Part shown: positions 31,084-39,730 of the stretch, one piece after another | Position numbering within the stretch: the stretch's first letter is position 1 | Layout of the letters: each line of letters starts with the position of its first letter | Assembly: GCA_900540735.1 (NCBI GenBank) | Contig: UQHB01000016.1 | Span: 1-59,262 of the forward strand | Reading direction: 5' to 3' | Source of the DNA: an uncultured Megasphaera sp. | GTDB taxonomy: Bacteria > Bacillota > Negativicutes > Veillonellales > Megasphaeraceae | DNA: 59,262 nt | Made by a program: the position numbers and the translations under genes | Notes under the pieces: model-generated | Seen by the model: the letters and a program-made list of their open reading frames with translations, nothing else | What the model was told of the DNA's origin: nothing | Database searches by the model: none

Positions 31084-32460
31084 TTATTTATCAAGGTCAT
31101 TTAAGGAACCAAATTCATCAGCAAAAGGACGAATATGTTTATTGCCCCAAATGAAGTAGTACGCCAAGGCTACGACGTATACACCAATCGCATAGGGTAC
31201 GACATCAAAGGATGCCATGAAGAAACTAATAAAGCAGAATACAGCCATAACGAGGCTAATCGCCGGGACGACAGGATAAGAAACTTTGAAAGGCCGCGGC
31301 ATTTTCGGTTCTTTAATGCGCAGGACGAATAAGCTAATCAAGCTGATAATGTACATGACGACCGAACCAAAAGCAGCAATCGTAATGACTACATCCGTAA
31401 GGCCCGTAAGAGCTGTACCTAAGCAAACGATGCCCGGTAATAACAAAGCCCAGAACGGTGTGCGGTGTGTAGGGCTGAGATTTGCTAAGAATTTCGGTAA
31501 ATAACCGCTCCGTGCAAGGGCGTAGGTCTGACGGGAATAGCCAATGATAATACCATTTAAAGAAGCGACTAAGCCAAAGAGGCCGATAATACTCATTAAA
31601 ATAACAGGAAGGGACCCAGCACCATAGACCGTGCTCAAAGCCATAGGCAAGGGGAAATCGACGTTATCGACGACAGAAATATCAGCAACACCAGCAGTCA
31701 TGACCAAGGTGAGGACTGCCATGACGAGGAGCGTCCCCATACCACTCAAGAAACCTTTCGGAATATCGTGCTGTGGATCCACCATTTCTTCGGCACTCAT
31801 CGCGCCGCCTTCAATGGCTAAGTAGAACCAAATGGCAAAAGGAACAGCAGCCATAATCCCTTGGACACCGTTCGGGAAATAAGGCTGTGCCATTAAACGG
31901 GACAATTCAAAATGCGGTGCCGCTAAGAGCCAGTACAGGACTAATCCCACTAAAGCGACGACGGTCACAGCTAATTCGAAGGTTGCCGACACTTTCATGC
32001 CTAAATAATTGACAAAAATAAAGAGCAAGAATGCAATAACCGTGGCAACCATGACGCTAATACCCGGGAAAATAGCATGCACATAGCCACCAACAGCCAA
32101 GGCAATAGCTGGTGGCGCAAAGACGAATTCAATTAAACACGAAATACCGTTTAAATAGCCGCCGAATTTACCGAGCGCACGACGAGCATAGGCCGACGGG
32201 CCGCCAGCTTGCGGAATAGCCGTAGCTAATTCAGAGTACGACAAAATAAAAGTAACATAGAAAATCGTGACCGGAATCAAGGCAACAGCCAATCCCAAGG
32301 CACCGCCCTTTTCCATGCCATAACTCCAGCCGAAGTAGTTCCCTGAAATGACGAGACCTACGGCTAAGGCCCATAAATGAACAGGCTTTAATACACGTGA
32401 TAGATTTTCTTTCTTTTCCGGTACAGCTTTTGCTTGTACCTTTGACGACGTAACTTCCAT
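31084..32460 (-). CDS. eat: ethanolamine permease (APC family)
   Basis: APC-superfamily transporter, 458 residues, about 12 membrane segments, matching the ethanolamine permease group: VISGNYFGWSYGMEKGG near residue 35, IPQAGGPSAYARRALGKFGGY, FYLAIEGGAMSAEEMVDPQHD and SRQTYALARSGYLPKFL. ATG at 32460 is preferred to the one three codons upstream because GGGGGAG sits 9 nt before it. First gene of eat-eutA-eutB-eutC. It is preceded immediately by a terminator hairpin, so expression needs readthrough. Confidence 0.92.
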   Translation of the reverse strand: MEVTSSKVQAKAVPEKKENLSRVLKPVHLWALAVGLVISGNYFGWSYGMEKGGALGLAVALIPVTIFYVTFILSYSELATAIPQAGGPSAYARRALGKFGGYLNGISCLIEFVFAPPAIALAVGGYVHAIFPGISVMVATVIAFLLFIFVNYLGMKVSATFELAVTVVALVGLVLYWLLAAPHFELSRLMAQPYFPNGVQGIMAAVPFAIWFYLAIEGGAMSAEEMVDPQHDIPKGFLSGMGTLLVMAVLTLVMTAGVADISVVDNVDFPLPMALSTVYGAGSLPVILMSIIGLFGLVASLNGIIIGYSRQTYALARSGYLPKFLANLSPTHRTPFWALLLPGIVCLGTALTGLTDVVITIAAFGSVVMYIISLISLFVLRIKEPKMPRPFKVSYPVVPAISLVMAVFCFISFFMASFDVVPYAIGVYVVALAYYFIWGNKHIRPFADEFGSLNDLDK

Positions 32461-32480
32461 TTTCAACATCTCCCCCTAAC

Positions 32481-32517
32481 AAAAAAAGCCTGCCAAGACG
32501 CGTGTCTTGGCAGGCTT
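32481..32517 (-). terminator. leader terminator / attenuator before the eut operon
   Basis: Perfect 14-bp arms (32486-32499 with 32504-32517), a 4-nt loop and seven T's on the minus strand (32487-32481). The U tract ends 20 nt before the eat start codon, leaving no room for a promoter between them. The eut promoter therefore lies upstream and the terminator must be passed. It can also end yhaN transcripts. Confidence 0.85.
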
Positions 32518-32543
32518 CATTGCCATATGTGTATTCACTTTTC

Positions 32544-32560
32544 TTGGAGCAGTGCTCCAA
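32544..32560. repeat. palindrome in the eut leader
   Basis: TTGGAGCA (32544-32551) and TGCTCCAA (32553-32560) around a single base. It lies between the promoter and the terminator; could be an operator or an RNA hairpin, although a 1-nt loop is too tight for the full stem. Confidence 0.5.
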
Positions 32561-32573
32561 TTTTCATGGCCTT

Positions 32574-32602
32574 ATTATATGACAAAAACGAAGGGTTGGC
32601 AA
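32574..32602 (-). promoter_or_regulatory. promoter of the eut operon
   Basis: Minus-strand TTGCCA (32602-32597), 17-nt spacer, TATAAT (32579-32574). Start of RNA is expected near 32567, giving a leader of about 105 nt that contains the palindrome and the terminator. Confidence 0.8.
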
Positions 32603-32615
32603 TATATTTTTTTAA

Positions 32616-35603
32616 TTATCCTTCTGCAATGGTTCCTTGGGAAATGGTGTAGAGATGAACCGTATCGGTTTCACCGGCCAGTTCTTGCTGGACTGCAGCA
32701 GCAATATCGCGCGTAGCCTTCGAACACGTAAAGAGGAAGACCTGTTCTTTTTTGCCGAGGCTCGCCAAGAATTGGACTGCTTCTTTTTGCCGTTGTTCAT
32801 CAAAGCGTACGAGAATATCGTCGAGAATAATCGGCATCGGTTCGATTTGTTTGGAAAAGGCTACAGCTAAACTAATGCGGATAGCCAAATACACTTGGTC
32901 ACCAAGGCCGCTGCTCCACTGCTTTTCCGGAATGCGCCGCTGCGAGCTGTCCACAGCGTAGAGCTCTTTGCCGTCAAAGCTGGCTTGCAGCGTATACCGT
33001 CCTTGCGTCATACGGTGTAAGTACTCGCTCGCCGTGCGAATGACTACAGGCTGGCGTACTTTTTCGTAGTACGTCTGGGCTTCGCCGAGCATGTACTGCG
33101 CAAAGACATAGGTCAGCCAATCGTTGACTTTCGTATCTAGTTCAGCCTTGCGGTTTTGCTTTTCTTGGAGGAGTTTGCTGTATTCATTGCTCTTGGCCAT
33201 TTGGCTCAGCCGTTCAATGATACTGCCCCGCTTTTCAGCAACTTCGTTGCGTTTCTTTTCAGCATCAGCAATTTTCTTTTCGTAGTACTCCCGTTCTTCA
33301 GTCCAGTTTTTGATGTTGTGAATCTTGAGTTCATGGCGCAGTTCGACCAGATTCTTCGGATTCTTGGCAATCAAGCGGAGATGGGCTTCGGACTGGTCAA
33401 AGACTTCTTTATACTGCTGGAATTGACGGAATTTGAGGAGCTTACTGCGGAACTCGCCAGCTGTTTGCGCGCCAGTTTTAGTCAGGAGTAAATGCTGATT
33501 CTGTTCTTTCATATCCCGGTCCCGTTTGCGCTGGGCAATTTGGTCGCGACGCTGCGATTCTTGTTTGTCTTGTTCTTTCGCCACTTCCGCTTGGACGCGA
33601 ATGTCTTGCCACTGCTTATAGACCTTTTCTGCGTTTTCCGGCGTACTCGGCAAGGTTACGCCCACTTCACGGAAGAGTTGTTCTGCCGTGTCATGCCATA
33701 CTGTAATCTGGCGGACTAAGGTTTCTTTCCGCTGCTGCCATTGCGTGAGCGTTGCCGTAACGGTCTGCCAAGCATCCCAAATTTCTTTCACAGTCTTAGC
33801 GTCACTCGCTTTTACTTTCGTAAAGCCCGTCGTCTGCTGCCATGCTTTCCACGCGGCTTGGCATGCTTGCATTTTATCCTTCCAGCTTTTACCGGCTGCT
33901 TCCCACTTGCCATAGAGGGCATCGTACATTACTTTCTGTTCTTTTTCCCAAGCATTCTTGCTTTCTGCGGTCTTCCAGTCCAGGTAGGCTTTGCGGACTT
34001 CATCCAGCTTTTTCGACCACACAGCGTTCGATTCGGTAACAGATAAATCGATTTTCGCCCCTTCAGCACCGTCTTCCAAACGAGCTTGAATGACCGCTAA
34101 TTGCCCTTGGAGTTCATCGATTTTTTTCGGCACCCGGTCGGCACCAACACCTTGCTTGATGTAGCAAATGACACCGACAACGGCACAGGCAACAGCACCG
34201 CCAATGCCGATGGCTAAATCAAAGTTTTGGTCAAAGACGAGCCACAATAAGGCTGCCGCACCAATGAAGAAGAGAATGGATAAATACAAGAAGCCATGAG
34301 ACGAATTGACCGGTTCGTTTTCGAGCCACGCCAATTGTTCTTGTACTTTTTGCCGTTCCATGAGCGTATTTTGAATGTCTGCAACGGCTTTGCCAATGGC
34401 TTCCCATTCTGCTTGCGTCCGTTCTGGTTCTTCCCCGTCTGTGTCCGGTAAAGACGATACATTCTTCGGCTTAGACGCTTGCCACTTTTCCAGTTCTTGC
34501 GTATACCGCTGTAAATCGTCGGCTAAGGAAATACCGCGCTGCCAGTCTACTGTTTCCGGCACGGCTTCGCCTTCTAGATAAGGCTTCAACGATTCGACGT
34601 GTTTATTCTGTTCAAATTGCCAATCCATTTCTTCGTCTTTATGGGCAGCTAACTCTTCGAGGCCTTGTTTCCACGGCATGACGTGCTGGTACATGTCATC
34701 CAGGCTCTGGCCGTCGACGAGCCACCGCTTCCATTCTTCTTGAAAGGCCGGGCCTGTGCGAGCCGTTTCTTCAAGGGCTTTGATTTGGCGGTTAATGTCT
34801 TTGATTTGCGTTTCTAATTCGCTCCACTGCTGGGCCCCATCCACAGGGAATTGGGCCACATCTGCTAAAGTCTGCATCTGTTTCAACGCATCTTGGCCTC
34901 GTTTATACACATCCCACGCAGCAATGGGCATCGAAATCCGTTCGATTTGCTGTTTCGTTTCTTCAATTTCCAAGCGAATGCGGTTTTCGACTTCGTGTGT
35001 CGACCGTTCTTTCGTCTGCAAATCAGCAAATTCTTGTTCATCATAGGCAAGACCGCGGATTTTCGCATCAAATTCCTTTTGTTCATTTAAGAGGGCATTA
35101 ATGGGCTTTTTCCCTTGAGACGAAGCGACGAGGAGTTCGCCCATGGTTTTCGCCAAGTCTTGCCGGGTCATGCCAATGCGTACACCACTTTCCATGCTAA
35201 AGAAATGGCTCCGCACTTCTTCATTCGACAAGATTTTAAAGCCTTGTAAATCTTCCAGACCCATGGCAAAAATCTTGTCGTACGTTTGCCGGTCTAAACT
35301 ATGCCACCATAAATCAGCTGGCTCTTCCAAGATTTTTTCATCGCCATCAGTTAGATAAGATTCTTTTTCATTGCGGTAAATCGTATATTCATGGCCGTCT
35401 TCACGGCGAATGTCCATGTGCCCAAAGTAGCCGCGCCAATCGCCGCGGAGATAGCCAAAGAACATGGAGCGAACGTATTTCATGAGCGTCGTCTTACCGC
35501 TTTCATTGTTGCCATGCATGACAATCAGCCCCGATTCCGGAGGCTGCCACGAAACATTATGATAGATGCCAAAGTCATCTAAATGCATATTTATAATTTT
35601 CAT
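32616..35603 (-). CDS. yhaN: YhaN-type SMC-like ATPase
   Basis: Large AAA/ABC-type ATPase of 995 residues related to SbcC and Rad50. Walker A GNNESGKTTLMKYVR near residue 31; long coiled-coil arms (EKRSTHEVENRIRLEIEETK region, AEKKRNEVAEKR); a central pair of hydrophobic segments (GFLYLSILFFIGAAALLWLV and following) typical of YhaN rather than SbcC; C-terminal signature WSSGLGDQVYLAIRISLA and Walker B PIILDDILVRFD. Pairs with the nuclease encoded 5 nt upstream. Likely DNA end processing or repair at the membrane. Confidence 0.9.
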   Translation of the reverse strand: MKIINMHLDDFGIYHNVSWQPPESGLIVMHGNNESGKTTLMKYVRSMFFGYLRGDWRGYFGHMDIRREDGHEYTIYRNEKESYLTDGDEKILEEPADLWWHSLDRQTYDKIFAMGLEDLQGFKILSNEEVRSHFFSMESGVRIGMTRQDLAKTMGELLVASSQGKKPINALLNEQKEFDAKIRGLAYDEQEFADLQTKERSTHEVENRIRLEIEETKQQIERISMPIAAWDVYKRGQDALKQMQTLADVAQFPVDGAQQWSELETQIKDINRQIKALEETARTGPAFQEEWKRWLVDGQSLDDMYQHVMPWKQGLEELAAHKDEEMDWQFEQNKHVESLKPYLEGEAVPETVDWQRGISLADDLQRYTQELEKWQASKPKNVSSLPDTDGEEPERTQAEWEAIGKAVADIQNTLMERQKVQEQLAWLENEPVNSSHGFLYLSILFFIGAAALLWLVFDQNFDLAIGIGGAVACAVVGVICYIKQGVGADRVPKKIDELQGQLAVIQARLEDGAEGAKIDLSVTESNAVWSKKLDEVRKAYLDWKTAESKNAWEKEQKVMYDALYGKWEAAGKSWKDKMQACQAAWKAWQQTTGFTKVKASDAKTVKEIWDAWQTVTATLTQWQQRKETLVRQITVWHDTAEQLFREVGVTLPSTPENAEKVYKQWQDIRVQAEVAKEQDKQESQRRDQIAQRKRDRDMKEQNQHLLLTKTGAQTAGEFRSKLLKFRQFQQYKEVFDQSEAHLRLIAKNPKNLVELRHELKIHNIKNWTEEREYYEKKIADAEKKRNEVAEKRGSIIERLSQMAKSNEYSKLLQEKQNRKAELDTKVNDWLTYVFAQYMLGEAQTYYEKVRQPVVIRTASEYLHRMTQGRYTLQASFDGKELYAVDSSQRRIPEKQWSSGLGDQVYLAIRISLAVAFSKQIEPMPIILDDILVRFDEQRQKEAVQFLASLGKKEQVFLFTCSKATRDIAAAVQQELAGETDTVHLYTISQGTIAEG

Positions 35604-35608
35604 TCGTC

Positions 35609-36874
35609 TTATCCTCTTTTATGTTCCAGCAATTTCTGCATGCCCAGCCATTTGGCTTTTTCAAAGGCTTCTAAAAGACGTGCATCAGAAATCGTCCGGC
35701 CATAAGCACCAAGCCGTTCAAATTCAGGGCGTTGCTGTAAGATTTCCCGCAAGGCTTTGCGTTTTTCTTCGTCACTGAGCGAATCAATTTGATCAGAAAT
35801 ATTGAGATAATCACCGACTGTATCCGGTAATTTGCTTCGTTCTGCTAAATTGATTTTCGGCCGTGCCATATTGCGAATCCGTTCGACCATGACGAAGGCG
35901 TATTTCCCTTGTTCTTCTTCGCGCCAACTATCAATCCAGTACTGCGTGGCTTCCGGGTTATTAATAACCTGATAGAGGCTGCCTGCGCCTGTGAAATTGA
36001 CCGTTAAGAACGTCGGTTTTGCAATGTCACGACGGATTTTTTCTTTTGCCAACCGCACGGCTTCGCGTAATTCCGAGACTGATTCGAGAGAATCAATGGG
36101 GATTTCAACGCTTTCCCAGCGGACGATACTCGTGTCGATGAATTGAATATCCGTCGTGCCGTATGGGCCGACTTCGACGTAATAACAGCCTCGTTCGCCC
36201 GTTTCCGTGCAGTCCAGACCTTGAGGATTGCCAGCATAGATGATGTACGGCTTTTCACACAACATCTGGTGCTGATGGACATGACCGAGAGCCCAGTAAT
36301 CCATACCGGCTTCTTTTAAATCTTGGAGCGTACACGGTGCGTACGTCGATTGTGTGTTGCCGACTTGCGTGTGGAGCATGCCAATGGCAAAGGTGTCGCC
36401 AGCTTTGCGGGCAAATTTCCAGGCTAAGTTTTCCCGTTCTTCTTGTTTGGCGTAACTTTGGCCGTAGACAGCAGCTACTTCTTGCCCATCTACAGTCAAG
36501 GGGAAGCGTTCTACTTCTTCCGTACTGAAAATATGGACGTTCGGCGGAAAGGGAATCTTCGCCTGCCATGCTTCTAAAGGGTCATGGTTGCCAAGGACGG
36601 CATAGACTTCAATATGATGTTGTGCCAATTTATGTAAGAGCCGCACGTAATCGAGCTGGGCTGTTAAATTGTGTTCTGCACTCGTATAGACATCGCCTGT
36701 AATGAGGACGGCGTGGACTTCTTTTTCGATAGCCAGTTGGACGATTTTTTGAAACGCTCGCATAGGAGCTTTACCGACAATGCGCTGCCATCTATCATCG
36801 AGCATAGCAATATCTTTAAAAGGACTGCCTAAATGCAAATCACCACAATGAATAAAGCGTAAACGTTGTGCCAT
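35609..36874 (-). CDS. yhaO: YhaO-type metallophosphoesterase, DNA repair nuclease
   Basis: Calcineurin-like phosphoesterase of 421 residues, the Mre11/SbcD-like partner of YhaN. Metal motifs in order: HCGDLHLGSPF, LITGDVYTSAEHN, VLGNHDPLE, GMLHTQVGN and ALGHVHQHQ. A C-terminal capping region follows. Starts one base after the MocR stop (TAA-A-ATG) with AAGAAGG inside that gene, so the three genes form one operon. Bacillus has the same yhaO-yhaN order. Confidence 0.92.
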   Translation of the reverse strand: MAQRLRFIHCGDLHLGSPFKDIAMLDDRWQRIVGKAPMRAFQKIVQLAIEKEVHAVLITGDVYTSAEHNLTAQLDYVRLLHKLAQHHIEVYAVLGNHDPLEAWQAKIPFPPNVHIFSTEEVERFPLTVDGQEVAAVYGQSYAKQEERENLAWKFARKAGDTFAIGMLHTQVGNTQSTYAPCTLQDLKEAGMDYWALGHVHQHQMLCEKPYIIYAGNPQGLDCTETGERGCYYVEVGPYGTTDIQFIDTSIVRWESVEIPIDSLESVSELREAVRLAKEKIRRDIAKPTFLTVNFTGAGSLYQVINNPEATQYWIDSWREEEQGKYAFVMVERIRNMARPKINLAERSKLPDTVGDYLNISDQIDSLSDEEKRKALREILQQRPEFERLGAYGRTISDARLLEAFEKAKWLGMQKLLEHKRG

Positions 36875-36875
36875 T

Positions 36876-38270
36876 TTAACCTTCTTTCTCCGTCCAAGCG
36901 TCGCGTAACGCCGCTACGGCATGGCGTAATTCATGTATTCGTATTTTAGAAAAGGATAAGAGAAACTCTTTCGTTTCTGCTGTCCCTGGAGTTTCATAAA
37001 AAGACTGCATCGAAAGGACACGGCACCCCTTTTCTTCGGCCCGTCGGCGTAATTCTTGTGCTGAATAGGGACTGCGCAGTGTAATATGGCAGTAGACCCC
37101 GGAGACGATACGGCTCACGGAAATAGCCTCACCAAAAGCCCGGCGCAGTAATTCTTGCATGACTTCGCCTTTTTCTTGGTAATCTTTGCGCAAACGCCGT
37201 ACTTGCCGCTTCAATTCGCCTCTTTGGATGTACGTGGCTAAGACGCATTGCTCCGGTACGGACGCGCTTTGCCGAAAGAGGCTGCGCTGTTCATTATACC
37301 GCTCCATTAAGACTGGCGGCAACACCATGTAGCTTAAGCGCACAAAAAAGGGCAAGACCTTCGACAAGGCTCCCATGTAAATGACGCGGCCCCGTTGATC
37401 TAGACCTTGCAAAGCCGGTACAGGGCGGCCATAGTAACGCAGTTCGCTGTCGTAATCGTCTTCAATGATCAGGCCTTGCTTTTCTTCAGCCCACTGGAGC
37501 AAGCGGTGCCGCACGCCGGCAGGCATGACCGTCCCCGTCGGGAATTGATGGGACGGACTGACGTAGACCAGACACACGCCGCTTTGCTCTAAGGCGGCTA
37601 CATCCATGACATCGTGGACCATCGAAATAGGCACGATATTGTAGCCTGCACTGCGGAATAATTCGCGGCCCAGGCGAAAGCCCGGATTTTCTACGGCAAT
37701 AGTCTTCCAGTCATCGCGGAGAATCGTCGTCAAGACACCGAGCAAGGCAGCTGTACCGGCACCGACAATGATGTTTTCCGGTGCTGCATGGACACCGCGC
37801 GTTTCATACACGTATTGGCTCAAGGCCTCGCGTAAGTCCGGCACACCTTGTTCATCATTGCAAGCGCGGAGATAATCAGGCTCTGATAAGACGCGGTTCA
37901 TATATTTACGCCACGTGTCGAGGGGGAAATGCTCCATGTCCATATCGCCGCTGCCAAAATCATAACGATACACCGGATACACGGGCTTTTGCCACGTTGG
38001 CGGTGACGTCATGGGATGGCTCGCTGCTTTTTTACCGGCAAAGGCGATTTCGTAGCGCGCTTTCGTCCGCCGAATAATATAGCCTTCACTGGCCAGCTGG
38101 TAGTAGGCCTTTTCAATGGTCATTTTGCTGACGTTAATGGTCTGCGACAGCTCCCGTACAGAAGGCATCTTCATACCTGTAGGCATGCGGCCTTCTTCTA
38201 CTTCGCGGCGATAGTATTCATAAATTTGTACGTAATACGCTTTTTTCTTCGTTTTGTCGATTTGCAGCAT
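36876..38270 (-). CDS. MocR-type regulator (GntR HTH + aminotransferase domain)
   Basis: About 464 residues. N-terminal GntR-type winged helix (YVQIYEYYRREVEEGRMPTG, MPSVRELSQTINVSKMTIEKA) and a C-terminal fold-type I PLP domain with IVGAGTAALLGVLTTIL, a catalytic lysine in YMGALSKVLPFFVRL and EDDYDSELRYYGRP. MocR proteins sense PLP or an amino-compound aldimine; PdxR and GabR are the known members. Its own promoter carries an inverted repeat. Co-transcribed with yhaO-yhaN, an unusual partner set. Confidence 0.92.
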   Translation of the reverse strand: MLQIDKTKKKAYYVQIYEYYRREVEEGRMPTGMKMPSVRELSQTINVSKMTIEKAYYQLASEGYIIRRTKARYEIAFAGKKAASHPMTSPPTWQKPVYPVYRYDFGSGDMDMEHFPLDTWRKYMNRVLSEPDYLRACNDEQGVPDLREALSQYVYETRGVHAAPENIIVGAGTAALLGVLTTILRDDWKTIAVENPGFRLGRELFRSAGYNIVPISMVHDVMDVAALEQSGVCLVYVSPSHQFPTGTVMPAGVRHRLLQWAEEKQGLIIEDDYDSELRYYGRPVPALQGLDQRGRVIYMGALSKVLPFFVRLSYMVLPPVLMERYNEQRSLFRQSASVPEQCVLATYIQRGELKRQVRRLRKDYQEKGEVMQELLRRAFGEAISVSRIVSGVYCHITLRSPYSAQELRRRAEEKGCRVLSMQSFYETPGTAETKEFLLSFSKIRIHELRHAVAALRDAWTEKEG

Positions 38271-38289
38271 AGCTCCACCTGTCACGCAG

Positions 38290-38311
38290 TATGATAGTAT
38301 ATTATATCATA
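38290..38311. promoter_or_regulatory. MocR promoter -10 with overlapping operator-like repeat
   Basis: TATGATA (38290-38296) and TATCATA (38305-38311) are perfect inverted arms 8 nt apart; on the minus strand a TATAAT lies inside them. It sits 20 nt before the MocR start, a good place for autoregulation. Confidence 0.5.
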
Positions 38312-38351
38312 AAACACGGCCAAACTAGAATAGAGGCCCTTCTTTTTTAAT

Positions 38352-38382
38352 AAAAAACGCCGACGCTTAAGCACGTCGACGT
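38352..38382 (-). terminator. hexokinase terminator
   Basis: Minus-strand ACGTCGACG (38382-38374) pairs with CGTCGGCGT (38365-38357, one G-U pair), then a T run (38356-38352). Confidence 0.88.
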
Positions 38383-38395
38383 AGTAGATATAGGG

Positions 38396-39670
38396 TTATT
38401 GGTTTGCCGTCACCATAGCTGCTGCAATAGCTGCACCTACAGAAGGGCCATTCTTGACGATAGCAGGTTCAGCAAGAACTGATTCGGTACGGCTAAAGCC
38501 GTAACTTGCCTGGCTCGCACGAAGGGCATCTTCCATCATAAAGAGGCCACCGCGCACGTGTTCGAGCACACTCCCTTCAACGGCAATAGTCTGGGCCGGC
38601 ACTTTGCCATCTGGATAGAGATGATGGAGCACGGCATAGACAGCAGCACCGCAAATCTGGGCAGACCGCACGAAAATAGCCGCACCAATATTGCGCAGTG
38701 GACGCACGTCTTCAGGAGCTACGATACGATTCCAAAGGCAGCTCATAATGAGCCGTCCTTCTTTGATATTTTCTGTGCCTACAATCCGATTCATGTCGCG
38801 CGTCGTAAAGTGCGGCACATCGTCTGTCTTGTAGTAAGTCATGACCGTTTGCCGATAAATTTCACTCAAGTACGCACCACTAATGAGTTTTTCTAACTGA
38901 TGATAGCCTGGCTTTTGTGACTGTTGGTCTACGACTTCATCCCACTTAGAGCGCGACGCACCATCGTAATTGCCTGCTTCTAAAATCAGAATCATTTGCC
39001 GCGACGGTTCATAATAGCAAATGTTAAAGCCTGTACCGCAAATGATGCCAATATTGGCCGGTGTATGCTGATAGGCCGACGCTAAGAGTGCTGCTGTCGT
39101 ATCGTTTAATAACGCTACAAGCCGAATATTGCCAAGCCCTTGGCGCGCAAGTGCCTGGCCTAAGAGGGCGTTGACGTATTCTCCTTCTACACCTTGGACA
39201 GCCATTTCTTTCGACCATTCGACGAGGCGCGCATCGTGCACATCGTCTTGGGTCACAGCAAAGGAAAAGGTGTGTCCTAAGGCATAGGGCCGATTACCGC
39301 CAGCAACTTGGCCAACGAGTTTAGCAATGAAATCGAATAGTTCTTCACCTGTCGTCCCGGCAGCCATGTAATCATATTGCCCAGGTACGCGCAGAGGTTT
39401 GCTAATTTGCTTATCTATGAGAAAACAATGGTTGCCTAATAAACGAATTTTCGAAACGCGCACGTTCGTCCCGCCAAAATCGAGTGCTAAATAGGTTCCT
39501 TCTTCTTTGCCTGTAGGCAAGCCTAAATAGGACGGCACAGCCGAAAGAGACGACTCCTTGCCAGCCAGTACGTCTTCTAAAGCCCCTGTAAATTGCTTTG
39601 AAAAGTGTCCTAGTCCTTCATCAGTAATATAAAGATATTGCGCCACGTCCATCCAATCGATATGTTCCAT
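38396..39670 (-). CDS. hexokinase of the eukaryotic type
   Basis: 424 residues. Resembles eukaryotic hexokinases (PF00349/PF03727), not bacterial glucokinases or ROK kinases: phosphate-1 loop YLALDFGGTNVRVSKI near residue 62, the sugar-binding stretch HTFSFAVTQDDVHDARLVEWS, NIRLVALLNDTTAALLASAY with the catalytic Asp, and the second phosphate loop GIICGTGFNICYYE. Phosphorylates glucose or another hexose at C6. AAGGAGG is 5 nt from ATG. Single-gene unit. Such enzymes are uncommon in bacteria. Confidence 0.88.
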   Translation of the reverse strand: MEHIDWMDVAQYLYITDEGLGHFSKQFTGALEDVLAGKESSLSAVPSYLGLPTGKEEGTYLALDFGGTNVRVSKIRLLGNHCFLIDKQISKPLRVPGQYDYMAAGTTGEELFDFIAKLVGQVAGGNRPYALGHTFSFAVTQDDVHDARLVEWSKEMAVQGVEGEYVNALLGQALARQGLGNIRLVALLNDTTAALLASAYQHTPANIGIICGTGFNICYYEPSRQMILILEAGNYDGASRSKWDEVVDQQSQKPGYHQLEKLISGAYLSEIYRQTVMTYYKTDDVPHFTTRDMNRIVGTENIKEGRLIMSCLWNRIVAPEDVRPLRNIGAAIFVRSAQICGAAVYAVLHHLYPDGKVPAQTIAVEGSVLEHVRGGLFMMEDALRASQASYGFSRTESVLAEPAIVKNGPSVGAAIAAAMVTANQ

Positions 39671-39730
39671 ACAAACCTCCTTGTGAGCCTTGATGTATGT
39701 ATTGTACCATAAAATGTACAGATGCGCTCT

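Noticed and set aside
32487..32573. B12 riboswitch or ANTAR (EutV) hairpin pair in the eut leader
   Set aside because: No B12 box and the leader is too short for a cobalamin riboswitch; the two palindromes do not have six-base loops with A1 and G4.
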